DNA from: Erythrocercus mccallii
Taxonomy: Eukaryota > Chordata > Aves > Passeriformes > Dicruridae
Assembly (NCBI GenBank): GCA_013397435.1
Contig: VZRG01002023.1
Coordinates: 1 to 64,000, forward strand
Length of the DNA stretch: 64,000 nt
Direction of reading: 5' to 3'
Position numbers and translations under genes: made by a program. The stretch's first letter is position 1. Each line of letters starts with the position of its first letter. This document shows, piece by piece, positions 46,353 through 58,593 of the stretch. Below the pieces are notes generated by a model. That model saw only the letters and a program-made list of their open reading frames with translations. It searched no databases and was not told the origin of the DNA.

Positions 46353-47976
46353 TAGTTTTTGCTAACTAGACACTGTCACAGCTGTTGATCATTCTGCAGT
46401 ATTTTCTGCTAGACTTTATTTTTGAGCTGGGGAAAAACCCCAGTGCTGTGCACACTGATAGCTCAGACAGGTGATAATGTGCCTATCTTATGTGATCAAA
46501 AAGGCAATTGGTATCATTACTATGCCTGCAGATAATTTAGGATTCATTAAAGTAAATGTTCATGGGGGGAAAGTGCGTGATTGCATTTTAACATCATGGT
46601 ATTACAGCATCCCTGGCCCTAGCAGGCACATCAGGAACATTGTAGCTCAGCATTTTCTGGATTGTAGGGATCTGTCTGTTGGCTTCGGCTTTGCAAAAAT
46701 GTAAGTGGTATTTACAATTGCACTTGGCAATGAGCTGCTTTTTTCTGATACAAATCCAAATGCTAGGGTTATAATTACTGTGAATGTTGCATCCTGCAAT
46801 CTGGAAGCATAAGCAACATGCATTGGTCTAGTCTTCACAAAAATTGTTGAGGGCTGCAGTGGCCATCCCTGAGGAATCTTCCCATGGCCCTGAATTATGT
46901 AGTAAGCCCACATCTATGTAATCTCCTCTTGATGCTATTTCATTTTGCCTGCAATAACTCTATTAGACACCATTGCAGATTGACTCTGCATGATCATGCT
47001 GGTCCAGACATAAGATCTGGGATTCATCATCTTTCAGGGACTAATTTTAAGTACTTCAAACAAAATGGAAGATCTTCAGTAGGGAAGAAATGCACTTGAA
47101 AAGAGATGCTCTTTTATAGAGTAGTCTTGCAGGTCAAGTTATACTCCTTGTAGCGATCAAGGGACAGAACAAACCTTGATTCTTGGGAGTAGTAGCATAA
47201 GGAGAGGGGTTGCCTAAATTTGGGGCTGGCATGGGTAAGATGACAGCTAAGGTAGAAATCACTTTGTGGGTCTGCTGTATGCTGTTGGCATCAAAGTGTT
47301 CCTTGTTGCCAGCTGCCGAGAGGTAAATCTGCATAAGGGATGGACGATGGACACCTCACGGGCCAAAACAGCGCTTGAAATCTACTAGACCCAGCAGATG
47401 AAAACTGAAGCTAAAACTGCAGCTGAAAGTTTGGGCCAGGCTATAAATAAAGGACCTAAGTAAACTGAGGAGAAATTGTTTTTAAAGGAACAGAGTGGAG
47501 GGAGAGACCCATGTGCACACCTTGCACTTCAGTATTGGAATGCAGCTTGGTTGAGGTTTTTTCTGGTGGGTAATTACAGTGTGTGCTCACAAAAAATACA
47601 TTTGAATATGGATGCTACACAGTGCTAAAGGGATGGGGTTTTTTCCCATAAGCAATTTGATAAGTTTTTCTGTAAAATTTGGTAAACAACAGTCTGTGTA
47701 ATTGGTTAATTTCCTATTGCAAACACTTGTCTTACAGACATATAGTCACAGAAAAGTAAGAGATTCTTACACAAGACACAGGTAAACCCACAGTCTTTAT
47801 TTTATCTGTAAGGAAAAGGCCCTGAAAACTAAACAGGTCTCAAAATACTCTTCTCTAGATTCTGGTTTTGCATTGTATTCTGAATTTGACACAGCAGAAA
47901 ATTTTTCAGCTAAGGATAGAGGGGATTTTATACAGACAGACTTACTCTTTCTGTCCTGTGTCCCTGCATGTGTCGT

Positions 47977-47999
47977 TATATATATATATATATATATAT
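47977..47999. repeat. (TA)n microsatellite
   Basis: About eleven uninterrupted TA dinucleotides. Confidence 0.95.
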
Positions 48000-50900
48000 G
48001 TCATTTAGAGAAGAAAAAGATGAACTATACCCTCTTTGCTGAACTATACCCTAGATGTTAAAGACTAACTGTCAGCTTGAGAAATGTTATTTTCAGCTTG
48101 AAAACTTAGCTTTGTAATAAACTCAAACTAAAGTGAACCCAGAGGAAGACTGGCTGTGTGCTTAACCTCTGCAGGTAGAGTCTCATTTCCAGCTTATTCT
48201 ATAAACAGACTCTTTTCTTCCATTATTTAAAACTGCGCAGCTGCTTCTCTGCAAGAAAACAGCAAAGGCAACTGAGTGCAGGCTTGGTCACGTAAGTGGC
48301 TCTTGTCTCAAAAGCTAGTTCATATTCAGTGCTGTCCTAGTTTTTCTTTTCTCAATCCCATAAAGGTCCTTTTCAATGTTGAAGAAATTCCAATTAATAA
48401 GCACTGGAATCAGTGTGTGAGCAAAAAAAAAGTACAGTATTTAGCATACTGTTATAAAATTACGGATAAATATTTACATACCTTTTAATGTCCCTTCACA
48501 TTCTCTTAAGCTGTTGGGTTTTTCTCTAATCTTCATTTGACCGTTTCAAGCATGACTAACATATTTTGAATTATTTTTACACTTCCAGCATCTACTCTGT
48601 AAAAACAGTGAATACGAAGGTGCAGGTGGCTGAGTTCTAAAGATTAATTTGCCGAGGAGAACTAGGACTTCCCAACTGTATTTCTGTGCTTGAGTTTCTT
48701 AATAAAGCCACCATGTTATCCTGAACTTAGGCTAACTCCATGGTTACGGTGGTGTCGATTAACCATAGTGTCAAAGAATCACTCAGCCTGAAGCAGCCAG
48801 TACAGGGATTTTTATCCCCTCCTCTTTATCCAAGCATGGAAAAGGGCGCAGGTTGCTACGTATTCTTGTTACACCTTATCTAAATATATTGATTACTTCC
48901 TGCAGACTCTTATCTGTTTGCTCTGCAGTGGCTGTGGTTCATTCACACTGGGATTTGCGGGGAAGCTGAATGGATACAGCCACATGAGAGGTACTGGTGG
49001 GCTGGCTCAAGCTGGGCGACACTGTGCCTGGCTTCTCTTTTGTTTCTTCTGGCTGGTTGTTTGACATCCGCCAGCCTCTCTGTTCATTAAGGCAGCGTGA
49101 TGAATGGACAGCAGCGAGTGTAATTGGGGCAGTTAGGGCCACCTGGTTCATAAATATAACAAACACCCACTAGTACATCTCTTTCAGCACCACATGCATC
49201 AGTGAAGTGCAAACGGGCTGATAGTGAATGGAAATCATAAACTGATGTGAATATTCTTGCAGTTACCAGAGTCATGCTGGCTCCTCTTGCCCCAGCCTTT
49301 TTAAGGCCCATAAAAGAACATTTTCAAAGGTGGGGTTCCCTCAGTAACAGAGACTACATTCATGTAGCATTATTGTTCATGGAGTTTTTACACTGGGATA
49401 ACTTTGTTAGAGTAGATCCTGCATTGCCCCAAGAGTGGATGTAGCCAGCCATACGGAATTGAGCTGGTGGTTGGCTTGGTGGTTTTTGTGCCATTTGTGC
49501 AACATGTGTGCAGCACAGGTAATATGCTGGGGAAGGCAGGAGAAGGGGTTTGTGCATCACTGGTAGTCCTTGTGCAGAGAGGGGAGGAAGTTCAGCCCAC
49601 AAGAGACTAAACACCAGCTGATTTAAACACCAGCTTCGCACTTAATGCTCTCAGATGATGCCTTCTCCTGAGCTGAGCTCTCCAGACCTGACTTGAGCAG
49701 GGCTCCAGTGGGTAGAGATGTGGTGCCATCTCGAGTTGGAAGCATGGACATCCCATTGGTGGCCAGGACTGGATAACACTGACTCATAGATGTGATCTTG
49801 GACTCAGCAGTGATCAGTGAAAGCAGTGCTCACAGTGTATGGGAACAGCCCCATGCTAGCCAGTGAGGATAATTTCTTTAACAGACTTTGCATCATGAAG
49901 TTGTTAATGAATTCTTTTGTAGTGAGAGGCTGGATCCAATAAAAAGTTTCTGGGGCAAGTTACCATAGCCTGCCATACTACAGTGTGTCAGGCAGACCCT
50001 TGTTTTTTTTTCCCTTTTCATTTATTTCTTCTTCCCCTTTTAATTTTAAATTGAGTGCAGCTGACTGCCTCCAATGCTGTTAACAATGGCACTTCTTTCC
50101 CTGGAACAATGTAACATTTAAAACAGATAAAAGCTCATGTGGGGCTAATAAAAGTTTGCCCCCATCTTCATTCCTGTAGGACAAGTTCCCTTATTATTAA
50201 CATTTTAAGTAGCAGCTTGGTGAATATGAATGTAATTGACTTTTACACGCTATTACTCATCAGCGGGTAACTCCAAACAGGCATAACTGGAGAGATGTGC
50301 TGAATCTCAAAGAAACTTTGTGGCCGAGCAGCAGGGGAGCAATGCTGTGTGAGATGAATCCCCAGCTGGGACTGGGAAGTCAGTGGGTGAATAACTGGGG
50401 GGACAGAGTGCTGGTCATGGCGGCCCAGCAGCCCCAGTCCAGCAAGAGCAGCAAAATGGGAGGATGCACACAGGTGACCCTCAGCAGCCTGTGTGCTCCT
50501 TCTGGTGGGTGATGGGAGAGAGAGATCAAGTCAGTGGGTTGCCATTCCAGATTTTCTATCAGAATTGCTTGTACAGGTTGGGTTAGGGGTCCAAATGAAA
50601 CCCTCTGAGCACTGGTCTTTTGTCCATATCAGGGACAAGGAAAGGCATATCACTTACATACCTTCTTGGATGGAGAGTATATATTGAATACTAACAAAAA
50701 TCATTATGAGCAACATTATGATTTTGAAGGCACTATAAAAGTGTTAGGTTTTATAAATGCACTTAAGGTGACTTCTTTCCTGATGAGTTTCTGCATGATA
50801 TATATATACTTTTACACAATCAATCTAAATTCTCCTTCAGTCAGCAAACCAACTAGTTTTAAAGTAGTCTGTGTGTTCCAGGGACATGTGTTTTAACTGT

Positions 50901-53181
50901 CATCCCTGCAGAACTCAATCCAGAACATCCATGACTTTTCCTTCCTGAATCTTCCTTTGCCTGTGGTGATGTTTGGATTAGGCTTCATGTTGCTTTGCGT
51001 TTCCATGCGTCTTTGTGAGAGGGATTTTTTTTTAATGGTTTTAAAGCCTTGATCAGTGCTATGGTGGGAAGGTGCCTCTGTTCCTTTCCTCCACCTCCTC
51101 CTAGTCTCCTTGTTGTTGGACAGTGTTGGTTCCCCTCAGTTGCTGTTGGCTGTAGCTACCAAACCTGCCCAGCTGTGAGGCTGAGCCCCTGCCCTGCCTT
51201 TCCCACAAAAAACACACATCAACAAGACCAAAGAGTTGGTGCATTATGCACTGTTTATGTTTACAAATTTAGAGATATGATTGCTCCCCACCAATGTTTA
51301 CCAATTATATATTCCAGCCAAAGCAGGAATGAGTCATTTTTACATTGCTCATAGAAAATTTAAAAAGGCCTAAACACCCACAAAATTTGCTTACTCTTCA
51401 GGTGTAGCCCCCGGAAGGGTGAGGACAGCTTCCGCTGTATTCTGGTTGGAAACATCACTGACATGCCTATTGGGAAGTTGAACAGTCCCAAACCTTTGAT
51501 GGGTGATGTGCAAAAAAATATGGAAAAGGCCATGAGGTCAGATCCTGAGGACAATTTTAAAAAAAAGGCTGGGTTGTAAAAAGTGTGCTTGATTTCAGTA
51601 AGGCCTTTTCATGACGCATCGCCTGACGACTCTGTGTGGTGTTTGTAGAATTAAGCCAGTCTTTATCCACAAAGATAGGAAGTCAGATCTTTTGATGCAC
51701 TAGTGGCTGTCAGCAAACTGATACAGATGGTCGTTTTGTTCAGAACAACTTGCACAAAAGTATCCCAGAGGTGCAGCTCAAAATACCCACATTGCTCTCG
51801 TGTGTCACTCCCTCTCTTTCCATTAATGCAAAATGACTCACAGGCTTGAAAAGGCAAACATTGATCAAAAGACTGAAGAGTGATTTACTGGTGTAGGATG
51901 GGACAAGATGTTGTTTTAGCCCAACAAACAGTAACTGCATTTAGAGGTATTGCCAAGGGAGTCCGAGGTGGTGCTTGCTTACTAAATTGGGTAAAATGCA
52001 GGGATTTCACCAAATGCAAATGACAATGAACAATATGTATGACTCAATATATCCGCTATGCTTTCAATGTGCAATCAGAGAGTGGTATAGCTGACCTTTT
52101 AAAGTGATGCTTTTCAAACCACATTGTTATGATTATCAAAGTGTTCATTTTAGAGTACAATATTTGGACCCACTCCTGTTAATTTTCTTGCGTATCTTTT
52201 GAAGGCTGTTTTTCTCCTCTAAGAAAAGCACTTCCAGGCAACCCCTAGAGTGTCATACATTTATTTCTATGTCTACCCAGGGAGTGAAACTTGCCATCAG
52301 TTCTCCAAGGCTTGACACGCACCTCTGGAGTACTTCAAGTCACGTATGGAATTAGCTAAAATAAGTTTGATGGTAATTTTGTGAGACCTTCCTGTGTGCC
52401 AGAAATAGTCTTCAAGAACAATGTAGGGCAAGAAATATTCCCTGCACTTTAGCCTCAGCTTCCTCCTATCTAAAAGCTATTGGTGGCATCTCTGGCCGTG
52501 CAGAGCAGATCCCAGAACGGCTGTGGGCTGATTCAAATTTTGCAGTACTGCAAGGGAAAAAAATAATCTGCCATCAGATTTGTAAATTTAAGTATAGAAA
52601 AGGCTTAAAAAAAAAGAAACTATTGCAGCTCATAGTCAGCCCAAGGCCAGCAAGCAGACTGGAACAAGGCCCCCACAAATCCAAGAGAGGCACTTTTGCT
52701 GGGATGCATTTCCTCTCCGTCCTCCATCAGCCAAGCCAAAAACTTAACAGAAAAAAAATAAAAATAAAAAGGAAGCCGTACAGAGCAATTTGGCTGCACA
52801 ACTGGCTACACTTATCACAGATAAATAGCCTGAGCCCAGCCTCTTCATGGTGTGGGGACTCAGTGCTGCGCTCAGGGGCTGGGCGAGACGCTGCTGCTGT
52901 GACCAGCAATGGCCACTACCCTGCTTCCCGTGGCACTGCTCACCCCTGAGCATCCTCCTCAGGCCTGAGGGCTCTGGCACAGGCTGGGCCCATCACAGTT
53001 AAAGCACAGCTTTCCTGGAGCACGAGCTGCGATGCTCAGATATGCCATCAGGTGAAGAGTTAAGTACAAAAAAATAGCAGAATTTTCTGTTGGGTTGAGG
53101 ATGCCTTATTTTGATCATGGAGGTCAGACACAGACATGGGAATTCCCCCAAGCTGGTTTATTTGCAGGTTTGTTGAGACAG
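48000..53181. other. Noncoding DNA, no gene recognised
   Basis: No supported gene. Non-repetitive stretches at 48690-49260 and 50030-50280 have the texture of conserved noncoding elements, with several TAAT cores in the second. The remaining sequence is unremarkable, with short A and T runs. Confidence 0.5.
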
Positions 53182-53217
53182 TTTCTTTTTTCTTTTTCTT
53201 TTTTTTTTTTTTTTTTT
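53182..53217. repeat. T-rich tract with T(18) run
   Basis: TTTCTTTTTTCTTTTTC is followed by an uninterrupted run of about 18 T. If read on the minus strand it would be an A-rich tail, but no retroposon body was recognised upstream of it. Confidence 0.9.
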
Positions 53218-55735
53218 GTGACAAATCAGCCTGTTTTTTATAATAATCTCATCTTGAAACTTGAGAGGAAGGGAATGTATGGGTGAGCAGCTAATATCAG
53301 TGAGTTCTGGAAACTCCCTTTTTATCATCTCTCTATTTTAGCAGCTGTTATACTTTCATTGCATTAAAAACTTATTTTACAAGACTGACAATAAATTAAC
53401 TTCATCTCTTTCAGTAAAATTAGCTTCAGATCACAGTAAGTTTGGGAAAAGAGCTACTAAATAATATTAATGTACAGACAACAGGACTTTGATTTAGTAT
53501 ATTGTGAAGATATAAAGCATCAGAGGTGTTACAATCAGAGAAGGCAAAGCTATTTTCCTTCTTCTTTACTGATTATTCCCCTGGTTCAAATATTATTTGA
53601 AGAGTGTATATATAGGACCTAGTGACTATTGGATGCAAACAACAGTTTAAAATTAATTTGAAAATATCTCTTTATACTAAGCAATATATTTACTGATTTA
53701 AATCATACCCATCTGGACATGTTTATCAAAATCAATCCTTGTCTACTATAAGCCATTTGCTGCCATTGCCACCCACTGGCCAGGGACAAACAGCCATCCT
53801 GTTACTGACCCAGATCAACAAATATCCTGATTAAACAGACACATCTTCCTACGCATCCAACTGCTTCCTATTCAGCATCTTGCCTTTAACACAACATCTG
53901 ACCAGCTTTGTACAAAATTTATTTACTGTTTTTATCTATAAAACATAAATCATCGTCTGGGGAGAAGGGGGCAGGGGGAGCCTGTTCTACAGACCATGAA
54001 CTCTGATCTGATAGTTTCATACTTCTATCATCTCTTTAAATGTAGTATCTAAAAACTGAAGGAGCTCATCCTTTTATGTTTCTGTAAGATGAGATACAGT
54101 TTTGGCAGTACATAATAAAATAACAAAACTGAATTACAGACTGTAGGGAGCCATTTTTCTCACATAGGGGTCAGCAAATATGGTAATACTTTGGATTAAG
54201 GATGAAATTACTACAGGACCGTAATAACTAACCTTGTTAATCTCTTCTCATTTTCTTAAGAGTAGCTCAAAAAGAAATATTACAGCAATCACAGCTTAAT
54301 ATTGGAATTCTTCTCTGCTTTAATCAGAGTCCTTTATATATTGTGATCTTGTGTGTTACATTGTCCTAATATTACTAACAATTTTATTAATCATGTCTGT
54401 TGTTGGTTGGTTTACCACTTTCCTTCACAAATTGTTTTAGGGCCCAGTATTTATGCCTTTTTTGAAAAACTGATACAAAAATCATTCTTCTTAGAGGAGC
54501 TGCTCTTCACTTAGGTACCCATGAACAAAAGCTAAACCAGGCCCTTGGACTTGTCTTCCCTGTGCCTTTTGGTACCATACCAGGTTCATACCACCAATGC
54601 TGAGACAGCCTTGTCTACAAATGAAAGGCAAAGAAAGACGATAATGTTTTGTTCTCTGCATAATTAGTAAGGGGAAAGGAGGAGAATAACTTAGCAGAAC
54701 AACTGCATCTTTTGTTTTTAAGTTCTTCGGAACAATTCTGCCAGGCAGCGCGTTTTCCCTCTGTTTCATTTGTCTTTGTTATTTTCCTATCTAATTAAAA
54801 TTCTGCAGTGCCGTCATGAAATTGTTGTCCGTTTAAGGTCACAAACAGCTTCTGTCCTAATGAAATATGAATTACATTAGTTAATTGAATTGTGCACTTA
54901 TTGTCTGTTGTGAATGGACTGAGCACACTTATATTCTTAACATATACTGAGCGTTTTATCTGTTTAGGCAGTGTGTAGACATAGAAAATGCTGCTATCAT
55001 TCTTTGCATCACAATAGGGAGATTTAATTGGCAGTAGACAGGACTAAGAAGTGTTTGTGAAGGACAAGAACGCTAAGATCTCACACAGACATCTGCTAGC
55101 TGGGATGAGATCGGCTCTTCAGTGGTCTGGGGTCAGGGCACAGTCCCGAGCGGAAAACTCGAATAAACCCTTATTATGCACGGTGTCTCTGTGATGTCTG
55201 TCAAGATAGGAAGAACCAAGGGAGAGTAACGAAACATCTGTGGCCTTCTGCAGCAGGAGGCTTTCTGGGTTAAATGAACCTCGTAATTGAAACCCTCAGT
55301 GCACGGTCCAGACCGTTCTCTTCCAGGGTCTGCCCGGTCTCTGTGCAGATACTACCCCCACAACCCTGGTAACAGAAGCAGCTGAGCTTTGGGGTCCTTT
55401 TCACAGCTGGAAGGTTCTTTCTTCGAATGGTGGGAAGGTCCACTTTAGAATCTTGAGGACCTGATCAAAGTCAAATGAAAACATGGGAACTCTTTCTGTT
55501 GACCTCAGGGCTGTGGATGAAGCAGGTGCTTACAGGAAGTGCAGGCTCTGGCACTGAGCCTTTACAACATGTAAGATGGATGTTTTGCATCAGTAACCAC
55601 TCAGTGATGGAGTCTACTAATGAACCAGACTATTTTAGCGGATGGTTATTAGCTGGGAAAACAGTAACAGACTACTAGATTTAATTTCCTTGCATGGGTC
55701 TTGGTTTTTCACTTAATCCTTCAGACTGTTCAGCA

Positions 55736-55819
55736 TCATACATACACACACATGTATTGTTGTGTATATATACATATGTATAATATGCACATGTATATAC
55801 GTATACATATATGTATATC
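55736..55819. repeat. Compound CA/TA/ATGTAT repeat
   Basis: An imperfect alternating purine-pyrimidine tract of about 80 bp with CACACA, TGTGTATATATACATATG and repeated GTATATAC/GTATACAT segments. The alternation favours Z-DNA or cruciform forms. Confidence 0.85.
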
Positions 55820-56774
55820 TCCACTGTTTAGGCATTAGATTTATTTACAGGAAAAAGTATCTTTGGATTCTGCATAATATTTCGGTAAAGTAGTAAATCT
55901 GAATATAGTACCTTCTAGATATTCTTGAACTTGACAGGCGTGGAGAGGTATCTTTTGTTCTGTCAAATAGTGCCTCCCTTAGCTTGAAATGGTACTTCAT
56001 TCAACAGCAGGCTGAAAGAAAAGATAAGCAGTGTTGAGGTTGAAGAGTTGTTGAGAATTGTCTTCTTTTTGTCATTTTCCATGCAAAAAATTAGGAGATA
56101 TGCAAACGGAAGTTTCTTTTACTATAGCAAACTAATGCAGGAATATAAAACCACTTAAGATAAACACAGCTAAAAACTGACTTGCCACAATACACAATTC
56201 CCAAAAGGAAATACCACGACCTTTTTTACAAGAGAAACAGGGAGAAGAGTGTCTGTGCTTGATCTCAGCGGGCATGGACACCCCCTTTGTGGGGACTTCC
56301 CAGCTCTGCACACATGCAGAGGCACTTGTCATTTCCCACTGTGGGTTATGCTCCACAGCTGCTGTAGCACTCACCTTCCAGGAACACTTCTCCATGGGCC
56401 CCAGACAAGCACTTTGTTACCACCACCCATAGATGATGCACTGAGATACAAAGGCTAAATGAGGGATTCTGGTTCAGGTAGGTGGGCAAGGACTTTCCCT
56501 GTATGCTCAGTAGACAGGAAGAGAGGTTAGTTCGAGGGCAGTGTGGGGATGGCCACATTAGGTGGCTGCTTCTCTGAATCATCTGGAAAAGTTCCTTTCT
56601 CAATCATCGTAATTACTGAACCCAAGGAGACCTGCCTCTGGGTGTAGTTGTTGCATTGCAGAAGTTCTTCAAGCAGATGAGTTTCCTGTACTCCCCAGCT
56701 GTACCGAGACACTCATACCTGCTTAAACTTCTGACTGAGGAGTTTCCCACCTAGTGCCAATATCACTTGGTTCT

Positions 56775-56803
56775 TTCCTCTCTCTCTCTCTCCCTCTCTC
56801 TCT
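56775..56803. repeat. (CT)n microsatellite
   Basis: About 29 bases of CT dinucleotides with one CCC interruption. A run of Arg/Glu codons on the minus strand derives from it. Confidence 0.9.
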
Positions 56804-57046
56804 GAATTTTTTGCTTTGGCCACAGTACCGAGAGCTGTAGCTGAGCAACTGATGAATATCCCTGCCCGCATGAAAGAGTTCAGGAGGTGATTAAGAAGGG
56901 GTGGGTGTAATGGTTTGGTGAAGTAAGTCCTGACAGATTCACAGACAGTGGGCAAATGACTGAGAGCGAAAGTGGTGGGATGGGGCGTGAAGGGTGATTG
57001 GCAGTGGTTGCTTAGTGGTCTGAAAAGGGGTGAGTGAAAGTACTTA

Positions 57047-57069
57047 GGGGAGGGGGAGGGGAGTTTGGG
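57047..57069 (+). other. Potential G-quadruplex motif (plus strand)
   Basis: G runs at 57047-57050, 57052-57056, 57058-57061 and 57067-57069 are separated by loops of 1, 1 and 5 bases. This is the most compact G-run motif in the window. It ends a G-rich, C-poor segment starting near 56900. Confidence 0.65.
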
Positions 57070-58488
57070 AAGCACAGCTGATGGTGAGAAAGACACTACT
57101 GCATTACCTCGTGGCACACTACAGTATACAAGCTGTTTTCTCTTCTGTGAAGCAGTTTTAAAAGACTTGATGTCATTAAAATGCTCACGTATTTCTGTCT
57201 AAATTATATAATGTAGTGCTGCATAATTAAGCACAGGAGGAAATGAAAGAGATTCAAGTAAGGCTGAAAAATAAAAATAAACTGAGGAGTTCTCTAGGGA
57301 GTGTAGAGAAGTAGCAAAGACTGACAAAGTCCTGCAGCCTGATGTGATTGTGTTGTCTTCTGTAGCACCACCACATGAAGGGAGCCAGTCTGTGTCCTTG
57401 CTCCTACGGTGGCCTTCCATGAGGATACCTGTGCTCAGCCTGCCCCTCTGCCCCCGGCTTCAGCCACAGGATCCAGTTGCCCATCTACAGTGGGTGAATC
57501 CTTTTCCACCCCAGCACCATCAGCCATACTTCTGTGGCCTCTTCCAGCATTCATCCAGCCTCAAACAGAGCGGGAATGCAGGGGTGGTCCTCAGAGCAGC
57601 CGGGAAGAGCGTCCTCCCCTGCTGTGATTAATTCAGTTAAAAACCCATGACTGACCCGTCACAGTGTCTGTGGTTGGACAAAGGAGTGAAGGCGGCCCTA
57701 CATAAACAGTAGCATTCTATACGCTGGCACGTGGTTAAATTCTGTATTGTTACCAGGTTTTTTAGCTTTATTTTCAGTTAAGCAAGGAACAGAGCTTTCT
57801 TTTTTTTTTTTTAATACAGCCTCTTCCCTTTATGTTACTGTCATTATATGCTGAATTACTGTTTCTTCCATTAGGATAAAGCACATAAACAAAACCTAAT
57901 TTTTGTTCTGTTTACTTTTTAGTTTTCATTAAATAGTTTATGAAAATGTTCCTTTTAAGATTAAAGAACTTGCCCATTCTAAAAATCTGGTTTGAACTTC
58001 TTTTCTCAACCTTTCATTATGCCTTGCATTTAAATTACAGCATTTTTTAATATTAAATAATCCCATTAGTTTTGCAGATAAAAAGGCATACTGGAATTTT
58101 TTCTTAAGTTAAAGGCACTATGTTGCTTGTATAGAATTTTTTCAAACTTCTATACAATTCTTACTTTAGGAATCCATTAATTTTGTCTCAATCAAAATCT
58201 TTTTGTTAGCTGAACATGAAAAAAATTGGAAGGAAGTCGTTATAAACACTGAAGGGCACAAAAATCCTCTGCTCAGCTAATACATAATTATTTTAAATTG
58301 TCCATCTTTATTGGAATCATGATAAATCTAGCACAGACTCTGTTTGTGCCTCTGCTGGGCACCACCTGCTTCAAATGAAGGCATAGAAATGCCCCAAGAG
58401 GTGGATTTAGGATAATGTCATCTCCCACTCTTCCCCCTGTCTTGTATAGTCTTTTTGAAGATCTCACACTAATCCCAAAAATCAGAGA

Positions 58489-58514
58489 TTTATTTATTTA
58501 TTTATTTATTTATT
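58489..58514. repeat. (TTTA)n microsatellite
   Basis: About six TTTA units without interruption. Confidence 0.95.
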
Positions 58515-58535
58515 CCAACAAAAGCCTTTCATTAT

Positions 58536-58593
58536 AGTAACAACTATTATTACTATTATTGTTATTGCCACTATTGTTATTACTACTACTATT
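58536..58593. repeat. Imperfect (ATT)n / (ACT)n microsatellite
   Basis: Interrupted trinucleotide units (ATT, ACT, GTT) span nearly 60 bases, only about 20 bases downstream of the TTTA repeat. Confidence 0.85.

Larger units (their letters stand above)
44105..47976. other. Noncoding DNA, no gene recognised
   Basis: No supported gene. It contains T-rich tracts at 46053-46090 and a 21-bp duplication at 46311-46352. The segment 46500-46700 is non-repetitive and could be a conserved noncoding element. An open frame there ends near a GTAAGT but is not convincingly coding. Confidence 0.5.
53218..58488. other. Noncoding DNA, no gene recognised
   Basis: No supported gene. The region is AT-rich through 53.3-54.9 kb and 57.7-58.4 kb. 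A possible homeodomain-type site cluster lies at 54.79-54.92 kb. TA/CA repeats, a CT tract and a G-quadruplex motif are listed separately. A T(13) run lies at 57800-57812. Confidence 0.5.

Noticed and set aside
46471..46704. 77-codon plus-strand frame ending near a GTAAGT
   Set aside because: The donor-like site has AAAT before GT, no good acceptor lies upstream, and the sequence looks more like noncoding conserved DNA than codons.
53095..53286. Retroposon tail suggested by the T-rich tract
   Set aside because: No SINE, CR1 or gene-like body lies next to it on either side, so it is kept only as a simple repeat.
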